Numbered from the stretch's first letter, positions 8,417-17,077 are shown. The stretch is 64,000 bases of DNA from Calothrix sp. PCC 7716 (GCF_019977735.1 NZ_AP025019.1:310001-374000); one strand, 5' to 3'. Translations and numbers: made by a program. The notes: generated from the sequence alone by a model not told the origin.

Positions 8417-9316
8417 ATGTCACTAACTAAAAAGATAATTGCCAAGTCTCCTATTTTAGAATGGTTTGAAGCGCGCAGCAATGCAGGAATCGATAAAATT
8501 ATCAGTAATGCTAATCAACATTTCGCAACAGCAAACTCTCTACAAAGAGGTGAAACATTAAAGTCCACGAACATTGGATTAATCAAAGCTGCTGCTGTGT
8601 ATGGCTTACTCAAACATATTGGTTACATCAATGGAGATAGGAATTGGATAGCTAATACTTACGCAAGTAAATATATCCAAAAAGATAAATTCGATTATTG
8701 GTTTACGGGAATATTCACTAAATCAATGTCCGAGGAAGCTATTCAATGTCTTATAGCAGGCGCCGGCGATATCTCATATCGAATAGGACGAGAACATAAC
8801 TTTCTCAAAGACATTAGCCAGCACATTGTTGACAACAAAGATATTTTCTCTGCTACATCCAATCAAAGATGGGCTAAAACCTGGAAAAATATTCTTGAAG
8901 ATACTCAATTACTCGTAGGGTATCTTCCCAGATGTTACAAGTGGGAGCCTCGTACATTACCTGTAATAAGTCCAACCTTTGAGCTAAGTAATCAAACTGG
9001 TGGCGCCGATGCCGACCTTATTATTGGAGATTCAGTTGTGAGTGTAGTTCCCGGTAGAGAATTTACACTTACAAACCTATACGAGCTTCTAGCATACACC
9101 TTGCTAGATACAGACGATACTTACTCAATCAAAAAATTAATATGGCTATTTCCTTTACGTCAAACAGCAGTTGTAGTTGAGTGTAACAAACTATTCCACA
9201 ACATTCAACGAACGCGCGAAGAATTTAGAGAAATGGTTGAAGCTAATTACCAAGTTGACGAATTTAACAGCAGTACTGACAGCTTTGACACTCTAAAGTA
9301 CTCATCTCAAAAATAA
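8417..9316 (+). CDS. Restriction-endonuclease-like protein, catalytic core altered
   Basis: A 299-residue protein whose C-terminal half resembles a PD-(D/E)XK nuclease family: a PTFELS lead, GGADADLIIGD near 195-205, then FTLTNLYELLAYTLLD and an FPLRQ block. In related proteins known to me the strand after ADLII carries a D-x-K (DIKTT-like) element. Here it reads SVVPG, so the expected catalytic Asp/Lys pair is absent. The gene follows a methyltransferase stump, consistent with a former R-M pair. A truncated paralogue (53044-53454) shows the same loss (SVVVE). The box TGCTTACGCAATAA lies 27 bp upstream. The protein may be an inactive relic or have another role. Confidence 0.6.
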   Translation: MSLTKKIIAKSPILEWFEARSNAGIDKIISNANQHFATANSLQRGETLKSTNIGLIKAAAVYGLLKHIGYINGDRNWIANTYASKYIQKDKFDYWFTGIFTKSMSEEAIQCLIAGAGDISYRIGREHNFLKDISQHIVDNKDIFSATSNQRWAKTWKNILEDTQLLVGYLPRCYKWEPRTLPVISPTFELSNQTGGADADLIIGDSVVSVVPGREFTLTNLYELLAYTLLDTDDTYSIKKLIWLFPLRQTAVVVECNKLFHNIQRTREEFREMVEANYQVDEFNSSTDSFDTLKYSSQK

Positions 9317-9346
9317 TTTAGTGTACAATCAATATCATATTCATTC

Positions 9347-9377
9347 AACCCATGAACACTCATGGGTTTTATTTTTT
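9347..9377 (+). terminator. Rho-independent terminator after the nuclease-like gene
   Basis: A perfect 9-bp stem (AACCCATGA / TCATGGGTT) with a 4-base loop is followed by a T-rich run. It sits 30 bp after the stop codon at 9316. Confidence 0.8.
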
Positions 9378-9483
9378 CAAACCCTCTATACAAAAAAAAA
9401 TATCAAAATTAATTAATTCTTTTCAATTTAATCGCATATAGCTACGCAAGCAATCGCGAAGCGTAAAACAATCAAAATTAACT

Positions 9484-10320
9484 ATGTGCGACCAAATTAG
9501 TGTTTTCTTTCCAGCGATTATTTATGTAGGTAATCAGTACGTTCAGACGGTTAGGCAAGAAACGTACTTAGAAAATCCAGCCACAAAAAAATGGCATTTA
9601 TTTCAGTTTAATTATCCATCGGGTAAAAGCTGGAGAGCCATAATAAATAACAAACCAAACTTCTGCCCAAAATGCCCAAGCATTTATGTTACTAAATTTG
9701 AAAGTTATGAGCAGTTCTTTGAGGCAACAAGCAGTAAAGCTAAATATTCGCCAATAAACTCAAAATTTGCATATTTATCTTTAATGGGCGCCTCTAGACA
9801 CAACTTGTTTTATGCACTTGATGTAGACGGCAAGTTCCGCCACATTGGTTTGACTCAAATGTTGGACGGCTGGGTAAAACCTGATGCTCAAAAGATTGTA
9901 CCTGTACAATTAACGCCAAATGGCAGGATAATCCCATTGCCGCATGGCACTACTTTACCAAACAGATTTGAAACCGTACACCAACCTTTGGTTAGTTCAA
10001 AGCAAGGCGCCAATAACCTACACCTTGCAAAAGAAGCACTAAAATCAGATTCTCCAGACGGCGCCTTATTACTTCTTGCTTTGATGAGAGAAATATCAAT
10101 TCAGTCATTTGGTAGCGTGCTGCCTGGAGTTGATATAACGCTCGGTGGGTTTGTTGATGCCCAAGTACAAGAAGTCAACAACAATGGCAAGTGGCGAATA
10201 ACAGCTACCCAAACGCGGATGCTGCACTGTTTATTCCGTGAAGCAAACGGATGGTGGGACTGGATTTGGGATGGAAACGGTAACTTTAGACCTATATTCC
10301 AACCAAACATTCCTGCATAA
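9484..10320 (+). CDS. Paralogue-family protein C (unknown)
   Basis: Third and most divergent copy of the unknown family, 278 residues. The matching blocks are LMGASRHNLFYALDVDGKF, VPVQLTPNGRIIPL, AKEALKSDSPDGALLLLALM and the C-terminal EANGWWDW. The N-terminus begins MCDQISVFFPAIIY, close to the TVYFPICL start of copy B. A CPKCP segment near residue 60 is unique to this copy and could bind metal. The gene stands alone after a terminator, with its own GCTACGCAAG box about 35 bp upstream. Function is unknown. Confidence 0.55.
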   Translation: MCDQISVFFPAIIYVGNQYVQTVRQETYLENPATKKWHLFQFNYPSGKSWRAIINNKPNFCPKCPSIYVTKFESYEQFFEATSSKAKYSPINSKFAYLSLMGASRHNLFYALDVDGKFRHIGLTQMLDGWVKPDAQKIVPVQLTPNGRIIPLPHGTTLPNRFETVHQPLVSSKQGANNLHLAKEALKSDSPDGALLLLALMREISIQSFGSVLPGVDITLGGFVDAQVQEVNNNGKWRITATQTRMLHCLFREANGWWDWIWDGNGNFRPIFQPNIPA

Positions 10321-10465
10321 ATATGTGAGTCGGGCAAACACCACGTCCGACTCCAAGCATTATTAATGTTTCACATTAAATTAAAGTTTTCGCAAAGATT
10401 TAGTAAACTAAAGAACATTGTACGAACTGTGCAAGTCAGTAGAATCGACGCTAACTATATTTACT

Positions 10466-10626
10466 TATATAGCAATCCTAAATGAGTTGTAAAAAAATAA
10501 GATATTTTAAACTACTTAATCTTATTTACTAGCAAAACTTAAGCTCGTGACCCCCAAAGGGGGTCACGGCGCCATAAAAATTAAAGAAAAAAGTACTTAG
10601 GAAACTTTAAATATAGAGTTAGTATA
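10466..10626. repeat. Left terminal inverted repeat of the IS
   Basis: Imperfect inverted repeat of about 160 bp that pairs with 12090-12247. Near 10550-10575 it holds a GTGACCCCC / GGGGGTCAC hairpin with a three-base loop, followed directly by a GGCGCC site. The hairpin is present in the right repeat too. A repeat of this length is unusual for IS630 elements, whose ends are usually a few tens of bases. Confidence 0.75.
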
Positions 10627-10974
10627 ACAAAAAGCGCTATGTCTAAGTATAGCGGTGTCTTATTAAGTAAAAATTGCCAAAATGACTTTTTACACGAGAG
10701 TTTGAAGCTTTAACCACTCGTTTTAAACTTTACCATATATGTATTTTGGGACACATATTATGGATGGGTACAGTCTTGCCGACATTAAAGCCTAGATTTA
10801 TCATACAGCAATATTTACGGGCTTTTTGGACCCAATGGAACTCTTAAAGTTGAGTTTAATTGAGGCAACAATTATGGCTATAGAGCGCGCTGGTGCCTAA
10901 ATACACGAGACTTGTCCGCGCGGACAAAACTTTTATCAATACACGCACATAGTTTTAGAGGGTTAATCCAAGTT

Positions 10975-12020
10975 CTAACTTGAATAATGATAAAAAGGTG
11001 AGTCATACATAAACATTTTTGGGAAATCAAATATTTGATGGTGAGTAACGAATTCAAATAAGCTTTTAAGACTAGAAAACGATTTACATAAATGATAAAA
11101 CTCTCTCACAAACTTTTTAGCGTACAGCCAAATATCTTCTACAGGATTTTGCGTTGGGTCATTCGGAGCAAATCTAATACAAGTAACTTTCCATTCGTCT
11201 TCGTTTAAGTCTTTATTGACTGTATTTAAATAGGTCACAAATTCTGCTGAACGATGATAGCTAGCTCCATCCCAAATCAAAGCGATACGGCTTTTAGGAT
11301 ACTGAGAAATTAAATATTCTACAAATGCGATGGCGTTTTTTGAGTCACCTTTCTTACAAGGTTTGATTAAGAATTCTTGTGTATAATAGTTTAAGGCGCC
11401 GAAGTAAGTTTGTTTTTGCCGTTCGTTTAATACTGGAACTTCAATTCTTTGTTTTGTATTACCCCAGATGTAACCACAGATATCTCCCCATAGCAGATGG
11501 CACTCATCTTCAAAGAATACTACAAGTTCTCCAGAAACTATTTGACTTTGATGTGCTTGAAGCCATGCTGTTATTTCTAGTTTTTTTTAGCTACTAAATG
11601 TGGGTCTTTACGAGGATTCTTTTTCTGTGCCTTCTTCCAGCTAATATTAGCTTGTTTAAATAAATCGTAATAACTTTGATTCGATTCAAAAATTACATTA
11701 AAATTGTCTTCAACGTATTCTTTTAATTCCTCTAAATGCCAATAGTTTTTTTGCTTTAACCAACTAATGACTGTTTGTGTTTGGGCGCCATCAAGATAAC
11801 TTCTTGACCCTTTATACTTCAGCTTTAGCCCTTCGATACCTTGTTCTACATACATATATTTCCACTTACTTATAAAGCCTAAAGATACACCTAGGACATT
11901 AGCGATAGTTGAGATATTGCAGTTTTTCATCACCATTTGTACTGCCAGCGCTCTTTTTAACTCTCTGGGGTCAGGATTTGCTTGAATAAAATTTAACAAC
12001 TCTTCCATAAGTACTACCAC
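10975..12020 (-). CDS. IS630-type transposase, -1 frameshifted
   Basis: The N-terminal part (12020-11577, 147 aa) is a helix-turn-helix DNA-binding domain (STIANVLGVSLGFISKWK) followed by a linker ending VAKKN-stop. The stop lies just after a run of eight A residues. A -1 shift on this run opens the frame that continues LEITAWLQAHQ and contains the full DDE catalytic triad: D in VFFEDECHL, D in LIWDGASYHRS and E in NPVEDIW. Both halves are intact, so this looks like programmed slippage rather than decay. The gene reads away from the right inverted repeat. Confidence 0.8.
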
Positions 12021-12089
12021 GCACCCTATTTGTACTATTTTACGTTCAGCATATCAGCAACTGTGATTTTTTACAACTTTTGAACGGAT

Positions 12090-12247
12090 TAGGAACTCTA
12101 AATGTGAAGTTCCCTATATACTCTTTTATTTAATTTTTATGGCGCCGTGACCCCCAAAGGGGGTCACGAGCTTGAGTTTTATTAGTAAATAAGGTTAAAG
12201 ATTCAAAATATTTAACTTTTTTACAACTGATTTAGGATTGCTATATA
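12090..12247. repeat. Right terminal inverted repeat of the IS
   Basis: Partner of the left repeat. It contains the same GTGACCCCC / GGGGGTCAC hairpin flanked by GGCGCC, and the outer tip GGATTGCTATATA. Similarity to the left copy runs inward as far as the TAGAGTT segment near 12100. Confidence 0.75.
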
Positions 12248-12253
12248 CGAGCA

Positions 12254-12415
12254 ATGAAAATACGATTAACCGGAACTGAAGAGGAGATTACAGGGGCCAT
12301 TGCCAAAATCAAAACTTGCTTTGAGGTGAGCGAAGTCTCAAAGTTTTACCTTAATCGTGGTGGCGGCGATCAAGGTCGAGTTTACGTGAAGGTTAAAAAT
12401 GCAGTGGAAAAATAA
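12254..12415 (+). CDS. Small conserved cyanobacterial protein, 53 aa
   Basis: Begins MKIRLTGTEEEITGAIAKIK and continues FEVSEVSKFYLNRGGGDQGR to a final RVYVKVKN strand. The pattern MKIRL.G.E.EL followed by YPNRG and RVYV is familiar from a short protein found repeatedly on cyanobacterial chromosomes and plasmids, with no known role. It starts only seven bases outside the IS right end, so its native promoter may have been displaced. No Shine-Dalgarno sequence is obvious. Confidence 0.6.
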   Translation: MKIRLTGTEEEITGAIAKIKTCFEVSEVSKFYLNRGGGDQGRVYVKVKNAVEK

Positions 12416-12433
12416 TAATCACAATTACACTAA

Positions 12434-12740
12434 AAATCTCTTCTACCCTTTAAAAGAGGGCAGGAGAAGAAACAGGTATATCTTTACACTACTAATTTTA
12501 TTGAAATAAATTATATCACAAAATAAAAAAACCCTTCTATACAATTAGAATTGGATAAAAGGGGTACTGTTGTCTTTTATAATGAACTGAACTCTAGGAA
12601 ATTAGAATTATATAGCCAAGACAAAAAATCTCTCTCACACTTTGGAAAGAGAGACTTTATTAAGTTAATTTTGCGATTTATCAGTCAAATTATAACCGTA
12701 CAATTGAGTATTATTTATAACCGACAGGAACATCTAGCTG
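12434..12740. repeat. Dispersed noncoding element, copy A
   Basis: A stretch of about 300 bp that resembles 17078-17365 over most of its length, including AAATCTCTTC, an AACAGGTA(T/C)ATCT(T/C)TACA segment, and AGTACAATTG/ACAGTACAGTTG near the end. Both copies can fold a similar hairpin: CTCTCTC / GAGAGAG near 12630-12655 here, CCCTCTT / AAGAGGG in copy B. Sequence differs while pairing is kept, which points to a structured RNA or terminator. An open frame at 12551-12790 lies inside it, but the matching frame is closed in copy B, so I do not call it a gene. Confidence 0.5.
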
Positions 12741-12934
12741 TTAAGATCACACGGCTTACAGTACAAGAGAAACATGTCTTTTTGCAATAGGCAATTGAAT
12801 CACAAATTTATCTATCTGGAGTAGGAAGAAGCGAAAAGGTAAAGCTTGGCACACTAGAACTTAACATTTTATTTATTCCGCACCTTCACTACCTTGCCTT
12901 TCATTGATTGGCTTGGGTCGTTGCTCGCTTTATT

Positions 12935-13189
12935 ATGGAAAATTATTCAAAAAACTTAATTGCCGTTATAGAAATGTTGCTGGCTGTGCAAGTGCCTAAC
13001 TCTGACGATTTAGTTATCGTTGATGCCAATGCTGTTCTGGATTTAGCTGAGTTTAATTTAAGCCCTATCGAGATTGAGAAATTTCAAAGAATAATTAGAA
13101 AACTCAATTTCCACCTAGCCGTCTCGCTGCAAGAGCAACACCCTGCCAGTTCTATCATTTCTGAAATTCGCCCTAAATCAAGTGGTTGA
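12935..13189 (+). CDS. Hypothetical protein, 84 aa
   Basis: Unrecognised small protein from ATG 12935 (MENYSKNLIAVIEMLLAVQV). The helical N-terminus is followed by a DLVIVDANAVLDLAEFNLS segment and a basic helix (IEKFQRIIRKLNFHLAVSL). A TTG at 12908 would add nine residues. It sits convergent to a response-regulator gene. No known domain. Confidence 0.4.
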   Translation: MENYSKNLIAVIEMLLAVQVPNSDDLVIVDANAVLDLAEFNLSPIEIEKFQRIIRKLNFHLAVSLQEQHPASSIISEIRPKSSG

Positions 13190-13255
13190 GTGGCTTGACT
13201 CCTAGCTCTTAAATTTAACTAGCACAGATTTATGTATGAAAAACTACTATTAAAA

Positions 13256-13681
13256 TCAAGTATCTTTTGTGTTAATCAAGAAATCCACTAATGAGAATAA
13301 TTGTACTTCATCAATCGGTTTAGCTAGCACCCCATCAACCAACCTACAATCCACATCCTTTAGATCGTCTGTATAAGCCGTTACTAGCACAATGGGAATA
13401 TCTTGCGTGCTGGCTTCCCACCGCAACCAACTGGCCACCTCAAGCCCGTTCATATCCGGCATCATTAAATCCAGCAGTATCAAATTAGGCGGACTGGCTT
13501 TCACTAGCTGCAAAGCTTGCTGACCACAGTTGGCGGTGCTGGTTTGGTAGCCAACCTCTTCCAGCATAAATTGCAGTAAAATGAGATTGTCTGGATTATC
13601 GTCAACTAGCAAAACTTGTGGCTTAATAGTTGATGATAAAGGAGCAAAGAAATTGCTGTTTTCTTTATCTGTTTTTGGCAT
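13256..13681 (-). CDS. Single-domain response regulator
   Basis: A 141-residue CheY-like receiver without an output domain. Visible residues are the acidic pair D27/D28 (VLLVDDN), the phospho-acceptor D71 in LLDLMMPD, T101 in LVTAY and K121 in LAKPI. The 20-residue N-terminal extension is low-complexity. Such stand-alone receivers act in phosphorelays or by protein contact. No histidine kinase is encoded in the window, so the cognate kinase lies elsewhere. It is one of four such genes between 13.2 and 19.7 kb. Confidence 0.9.
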   Translation of the reverse strand: MPKTDKENSNFFAPLSSTIKPQVLLVDDNPDNLILLQFMLEEVGYQTSTANCGQQALQLVKASPPNLILLDLMMPDMNGLEVASWLRWEASTQDIPIVLVTAYTDDLKDVDCRLVDGVLAKPIDEVQLFSLVDFLINTKDT

Positions 13682-14179
13682 ATTTTTTTCTAATTGGGCA
13701 GAAATTTAAGCATCAAAAATTTTCTCAATAATGACTCTAAATCGCTGCCAAAGCCTATATTTTTACTAACTTATATGCCATTTAAGAGAATGGATTACTC
13801 TGCTTTTAGATAGAGATTAAGAGAATATTAAAGTCTTTACCAAACTATTTGAATACAAAGCCCCTGCCACTACTCGATACCCAAGCCACTTGAAATTAAG
13901 TCTGTTTTCTATCTTTCAAGGTCAATAAGTCAAATGCCTACAACTTTTACAAGGCTTCGAGGCGTTTATATAATGAATTTGCTACCTTAAATCTTAAATT
14001 TAGCTGTTTAAAAACTGTAAAGAATGTGTGTAATTATTCATACAATAACAATTTACAATTTTGGAGTTAAGTACAACAATATTTAATATAAAAATCAATC
14101 AAAAGAAAGAGCTTAAAAATGGTTTTTACTAGTCTTATCGTGATATAATTTCTAATTACCCAATTGGAAATTAGAACTT
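13682..14179. other. Divergent intergenic region
   Basis: About 500 bp between the minus-strand response regulator and the plus-strand Crp-like gene; it must hold both promoters. It is AT-rich, and no clear -35/-10 pair or operator stands out. No open frame worth calling. Confidence 0.5.
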
Positions 14180-14881
14180 ATCTTAGTTACCAAAAATCAG
14201 ATACTTGCTGCCCTCTCAACGGCTGATTACCAGTGCCTAGCTCCTCACCTAGAGCCAGTTGAGCTTGACATTAAACAAGTCCTTTACGAAGCAAATGAAC
14301 CAATAACCCACGTTTATTTTCCCCATCAGGGAGTAGTTTCCCTAGTCTGCAACCAACAAGACGGCTCCACTGTTGAAGCTGGTATAGTCAGCAACGATGG
14401 CATGGTGGGGCTACCTGTAATTTGGGGTGGCGGCACGACAACCACCACTGCCTTTGTGCAAGTTGCAGGTAGGGGTATGAGAATGCAGACAGAGCCACTG
14501 ATAGCGGAGTTCAAGCGTGGTGGAGAACTTCAAGATTTGCTTTTGCTTTATACTCAAGCCCTGTTCACCCAAGTCACCCAAACCGCAGCTTGCAACCGCT
14601 TGCATATCATAGAAGAACGACTTGCCCGTTGGCTGTTGATAGTTTCTGACCACATGCAATTGGAGCAATTTGCCCTCACTCAGGAATTTATTGCCCAAAT
14701 GCTGGGCTGTCGCCGCTCAGGTGTCACTGTGGCTGCTGGCACACTTAGCCAAGCTGGAATGATTAGTTACAGACGTGGAAATATTAACATTCTCAATAGG
14801 CAAGAATTGGAGCATACAGCTTGTGAATGTTACCTTATCATCAAAAATGAGTACGCTCGATTACTTAATAAAAGGGGCTAG
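14180..14881 (+). CDS. Crp/Fnr-family regulator, start codon unclear
   Basis: The frame encodes a recognisable Crp/Fnr relative of about 230 residues. It has an N-terminal QILAALSTADYQCLAPHLEP segment, an ITHVYFPHQGVVSLV beta-roll strand, GIVSNDGMVGLP, then a C-terminal helix-turn-helix around AQMLGCRRSGVTVAAGTL. This subgroup is common in cyanobacteria and lacks the usual cAMP-contact pattern. No ATG, GTG or TTG occurs in frame before the ATG at 14402, which would remove a third of the sensor domain. Translation may begin at a near-cognate codon such as ATC 14180, or the start has been lost. Confidence 0.75.
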   Translation: MLVTKNQILAALSTADYQCLAPHLEPVELDIKQVLYEANEPITHVYFPHQGVVSLVCNQQDGSTVEAGIVSNDGMVGLPVIWGGGTTTTTAFVQVAGRGMRMQTEPLIAEFKRGGELQDLLLLYTQALFTQVTQTAACNRLHIIEERLARWLLIVSDHMQLEQFALTQEFIAQMLGCRRSGVTVAAGTLSQAGMISYRRGNINILNRQELEHTACECYLIIKNEYARLLNKRG

Positions 14882-14982
14882 CTTTTGCCTGAAAGACGGT
14901 TGTAACGTGCGATTGCGTACCGACTGCAAAAGTCAAGGGATGTACATTTGAGGAAGGTGTAAATTTTTAGCAGTCTAAGTAA

Positions 14983-15444
14983 ATGCCATCTTTACTTCCC
15001 AATGAAGAGGAAACGCTTCCCAAGCAACCATTTCAAAATCAACTATCTCTTAATGGTTTGCAAGTTTTGGTGGTAGATGACAATGAGGATAACTTGTTTT
15101 TGGCAACTTTTATTTTTGAACAGTGTCAAGCCAAAATTAAAACAGCCACTTGTGTGGATAAAGCTTTAGAAGTCATAGAAGAGTGGCAACCGGATATTAT
15201 AATTTGCGATATTTTTATGCCTGAGAAAGACGGCTATGCACTAATTCGCTGCCTTCGAGATAAAGAAGTAAAAACGGGGGGCTTTATTCCTGCTCTGGCA
15301 CTGACAAGTTATATCTCTCCAGAAACGTTTAGCACAGCAATAGATGCCGGGTTTCAAAAGATTATTCTCAAGCCTTTTGATTTTGATGAGCTTATTGCCG
15401 TTGCAGCGCATCTTATCTATGCCCATCGCCCTGCTGCTTACTAG
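14983..15444 (+). CDS. Single-domain response regulator
   Basis: A 153-residue receiver with a 25-residue lead: VLVVDDN at 28-34, phospho-acceptor D76 in IICDIFMP, T108 in ALTSY and K130 in ILKPF. It has no output domain. It lies 100 bp after the Crp-like gene on the same strand, so it may be co-regulated. The sequence is close to the receivers at 17384 and 19246 (shared DG.ALIR and PA.ALT blocks), which suggests local duplication. Confidence 0.9.
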   Translation: MPSLLPNEEETLPKQPFQNQLSLNGLQVLVVDDNEDNLFLATFIFEQCQAKIKTATCVDKALEVIEEWQPDIIICDIFMPEKDGYALIRCLRDKEVKTGGFIPALALTSYISPETFSTAIDAGFQKIILKPFDFDELIAVAAHLIYAHRPAAY

Positions 15445-15497
15445 TACTGTTAATACTGGCAACAAAATTTACAAATTTTTATAAAAACCATTGTCAA

Positions 15498-15525
15498 CGT
15501 ATTACAATGCGCGCATTGTAATACG
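15498..15525. repeat. 28-bp perfect palindrome
   Basis: The two 14-bp arms are CGTATTACAATGCG and its exact complement CGCATTGTAATACG, with no loop. It lies 53 bp after the stop of the response regulator at 14983-15444. No T-run follows, so it is not a standard terminator. It could be a strong operator for a dimeric regulator or a recombination site. Confidence 0.85.
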
Positions 15526-15910
15526 GTTGTAATTAGGTAGTAATTAGATGACCTTACTTAGAATAAAAGGTTAGAAAAACCACAAACTGCCCCCGCTCGA
15601 TTTGTGGCAGAGAGAATTTCACAATTCAACCAAGCCGCCTAATCTGATGTCCTTGATTTATACGTGCATTCTGCCAGCTAATTCTACCGTGTCTGAGATA
15701 GAGATGATGTATAGAGGTAAAAATCCTATTTGAAGTGCAAAAATAAATCAACTGGCAGGCTTGTCATATTTAATCTAAGTATTGCTGGAAGCGGTGATAG
15801 CTATAAACTACACCAGTCTTTAATTTTACATAATCAGATAGATATTAAATCTCAAATAAGGATTAGTATTGAGGGACAATGACAATCTGTTTCGATTGAA
15901 ACAGTAGATT
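15526..15910. other. Gap with a box shared with 18.9 kb
   Basis: No gene seen. The segment 15663-15722 (GTGCATTCTGCCAGCTAATT and onward through CTACCGTGTCTGAGA) matches 18902-18958 upstream of another response regulator. Both are followed by AATGTATA/GATGTATA. This may be a shared regulatory leader. Confidence 0.4.
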
Positions 15911-16348
15911 ATGAAAAGTCAAGAAAATGAAGAATTACTCGCAGCAAGGGAAGAGATAAAATTTTTAAATGAGGTAGCAGAAAGTCATACCTTGCTAACC
16001 AATACTCTAAAACAGGAATTGCTGCAAGCCATAAAAGAGTTAACTTTTATGAGTGAATCATTAACCAAGGCATCTACCCTAGAGCTTGGTTTGGAGGAAG
16101 CTAAAGTAGTCGCGGGGGCAATGTTGCAAGATGATCCGGGTAGTGGGCAGTTAGTTGCCAGCTTACTGACGGCAATTTATGGCGTATCAATTGAGGCACA
16201 AGATTTAAAAATACCAAATAGATTAGATATTATAGGAAGCAAATTTGGTCATTACTCTGCTAGCAAAACTATTTTAAAATCACAGGAGCTTATAAAATAC
16301 TCCAAAGAATTGCGAAGCCAAATTTTATTGAGAAGTAATCCTTCATGA
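15911..16348 (+). CDS. Hypothetical coiled-coil protein, 145 aa
   Basis: Begins MKSQENEELLAAREEIKFLN and has heptad-like helices to about residue 60, consistent with a coiled coil. It is followed by a small globular part with VASLLTAIYGVSIEAQDLKI. No signal peptide. It lies in the response-regulator cluster and could act as an adaptor, but nothing in the sequence shows this. Confidence 0.5.
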   Translation: MKSQENEELLAAREEIKFLNEVAESHTLLTNTLKQELLQAIKELTFMSESLTKASTLELGLEEAKVVAGAMLQDDPGSGQLVASLLTAIYGVSIEAQDLKIPNRLDIIGSKFGHYSASKTILKSQELIKYSKELRSQILLRSNPS

Positions 16349-16482
16349 TGCGACCTGGGAGAAAAATTTAGGTGTTATCAAATCCTGTAAAGCTTGCCAT
16401 AAGGCAATTGTCTGCCCTTGCTTGTAGCCGTAATAGCTCACTAGCGGCAAGGAATGAGTGACATTTTAAGGAATTAATTCTT

Positions 16483-16659
16483 ATGCAGGTGTCGGGTACT
16501 TTTAAGCAAGTTACCCTTGCCGTTGAGAGGCTTGGAACAGTTTTTGAAGTTCTGAAAACAGTTTATTACGTAAGCGAAGATGAAACGGTACAAGTCTTGG
16601 TCTGTGTGAAGTTGCCAATGGTGCCGTTAGCTGAGAAGCTAATTGACAAGCATTTTTAG
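16483..16659 (+). CDS. Small hypothetical protein, 58 aa
   Basis: Begins MQVSGTFKQVTLAVERLGTV and continues FEVLKTVYYVSEDETVQVLV to a LAEKLIDKHF end. The length, beta-alpha-beta-like pattern and an AAGGAA site 10 bases upstream support a real gene. It recalls the KIRLTG-type small protein at 12254 in size and layout (an FEV segment in the middle), but direct homology is unproven. Confidence 0.45.
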   Translation: MQVSGTFKQVTLAVERLGTVFEVLKTVYYVSEDETVQVLVCVKLPMVPLAEKLIDKHF

Positions 16660-17077
16660 ACATTTTCCCTATTTTATTGACACTTCGGTTTTAAGCGGTT
16701 ATCTTTGAACTCGTGTAAAAGGCCCGACTACGCAGGAAGGCTGCCAATTATAGCTTAAAAGTGCGGGTAATTGCCACCCTAACTGTACTTGGCATCTTAA
16801 GTGTGTGTAGTTAAAAGTAACGCCTGTCTTTTGTGCCTGTGATCAAACCAGAGCCTTGCTGTTTTTTGAATCCAATCCCAATCTCGGTTTAGCTAGTTCA
16901 AACCGTAAGCAATTATTTGATTGTCCAGATTAACCCAAGTCGTCTCGAATAAATAACAGCTTCTCTTATATTACGGTTAAATTTTTTAATTTTATAAATG
17001 GCAAGCAAGTACCTACTCAAAACAAATAGGTATTGAAGCCAGAATTGAATTCAAAAGTAATCAATAAAACTACTACA

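Larger units (their letters stand above)
10466..12247 (-). mobile_element. IS630-type insertion sequence with long inverted repeats
   Basis: An element of about 1.78 kb bounded by TATATAGCAATCCTAAAT at the left end and its inverted copy ATTTAGGATTGCTATATA at the right end. TA at the tips fits the TA target of the IS630/Tc1/mariner group. It carries one transposase gene on the minus strand, split by a frameshift, and about 390 bp of noncoding DNA between that gene and the left repeat. The exact outer ends and the target duplication cannot be fixed without an empty site. Confidence 0.8.

Noticed and set aside
12551-12790. Plus-strand open frame of 79 codons
   Set aside because: It lies wholly inside a noncoding element repeated at 17.1 kb, where the frame is closed, and it has no ribosome site.
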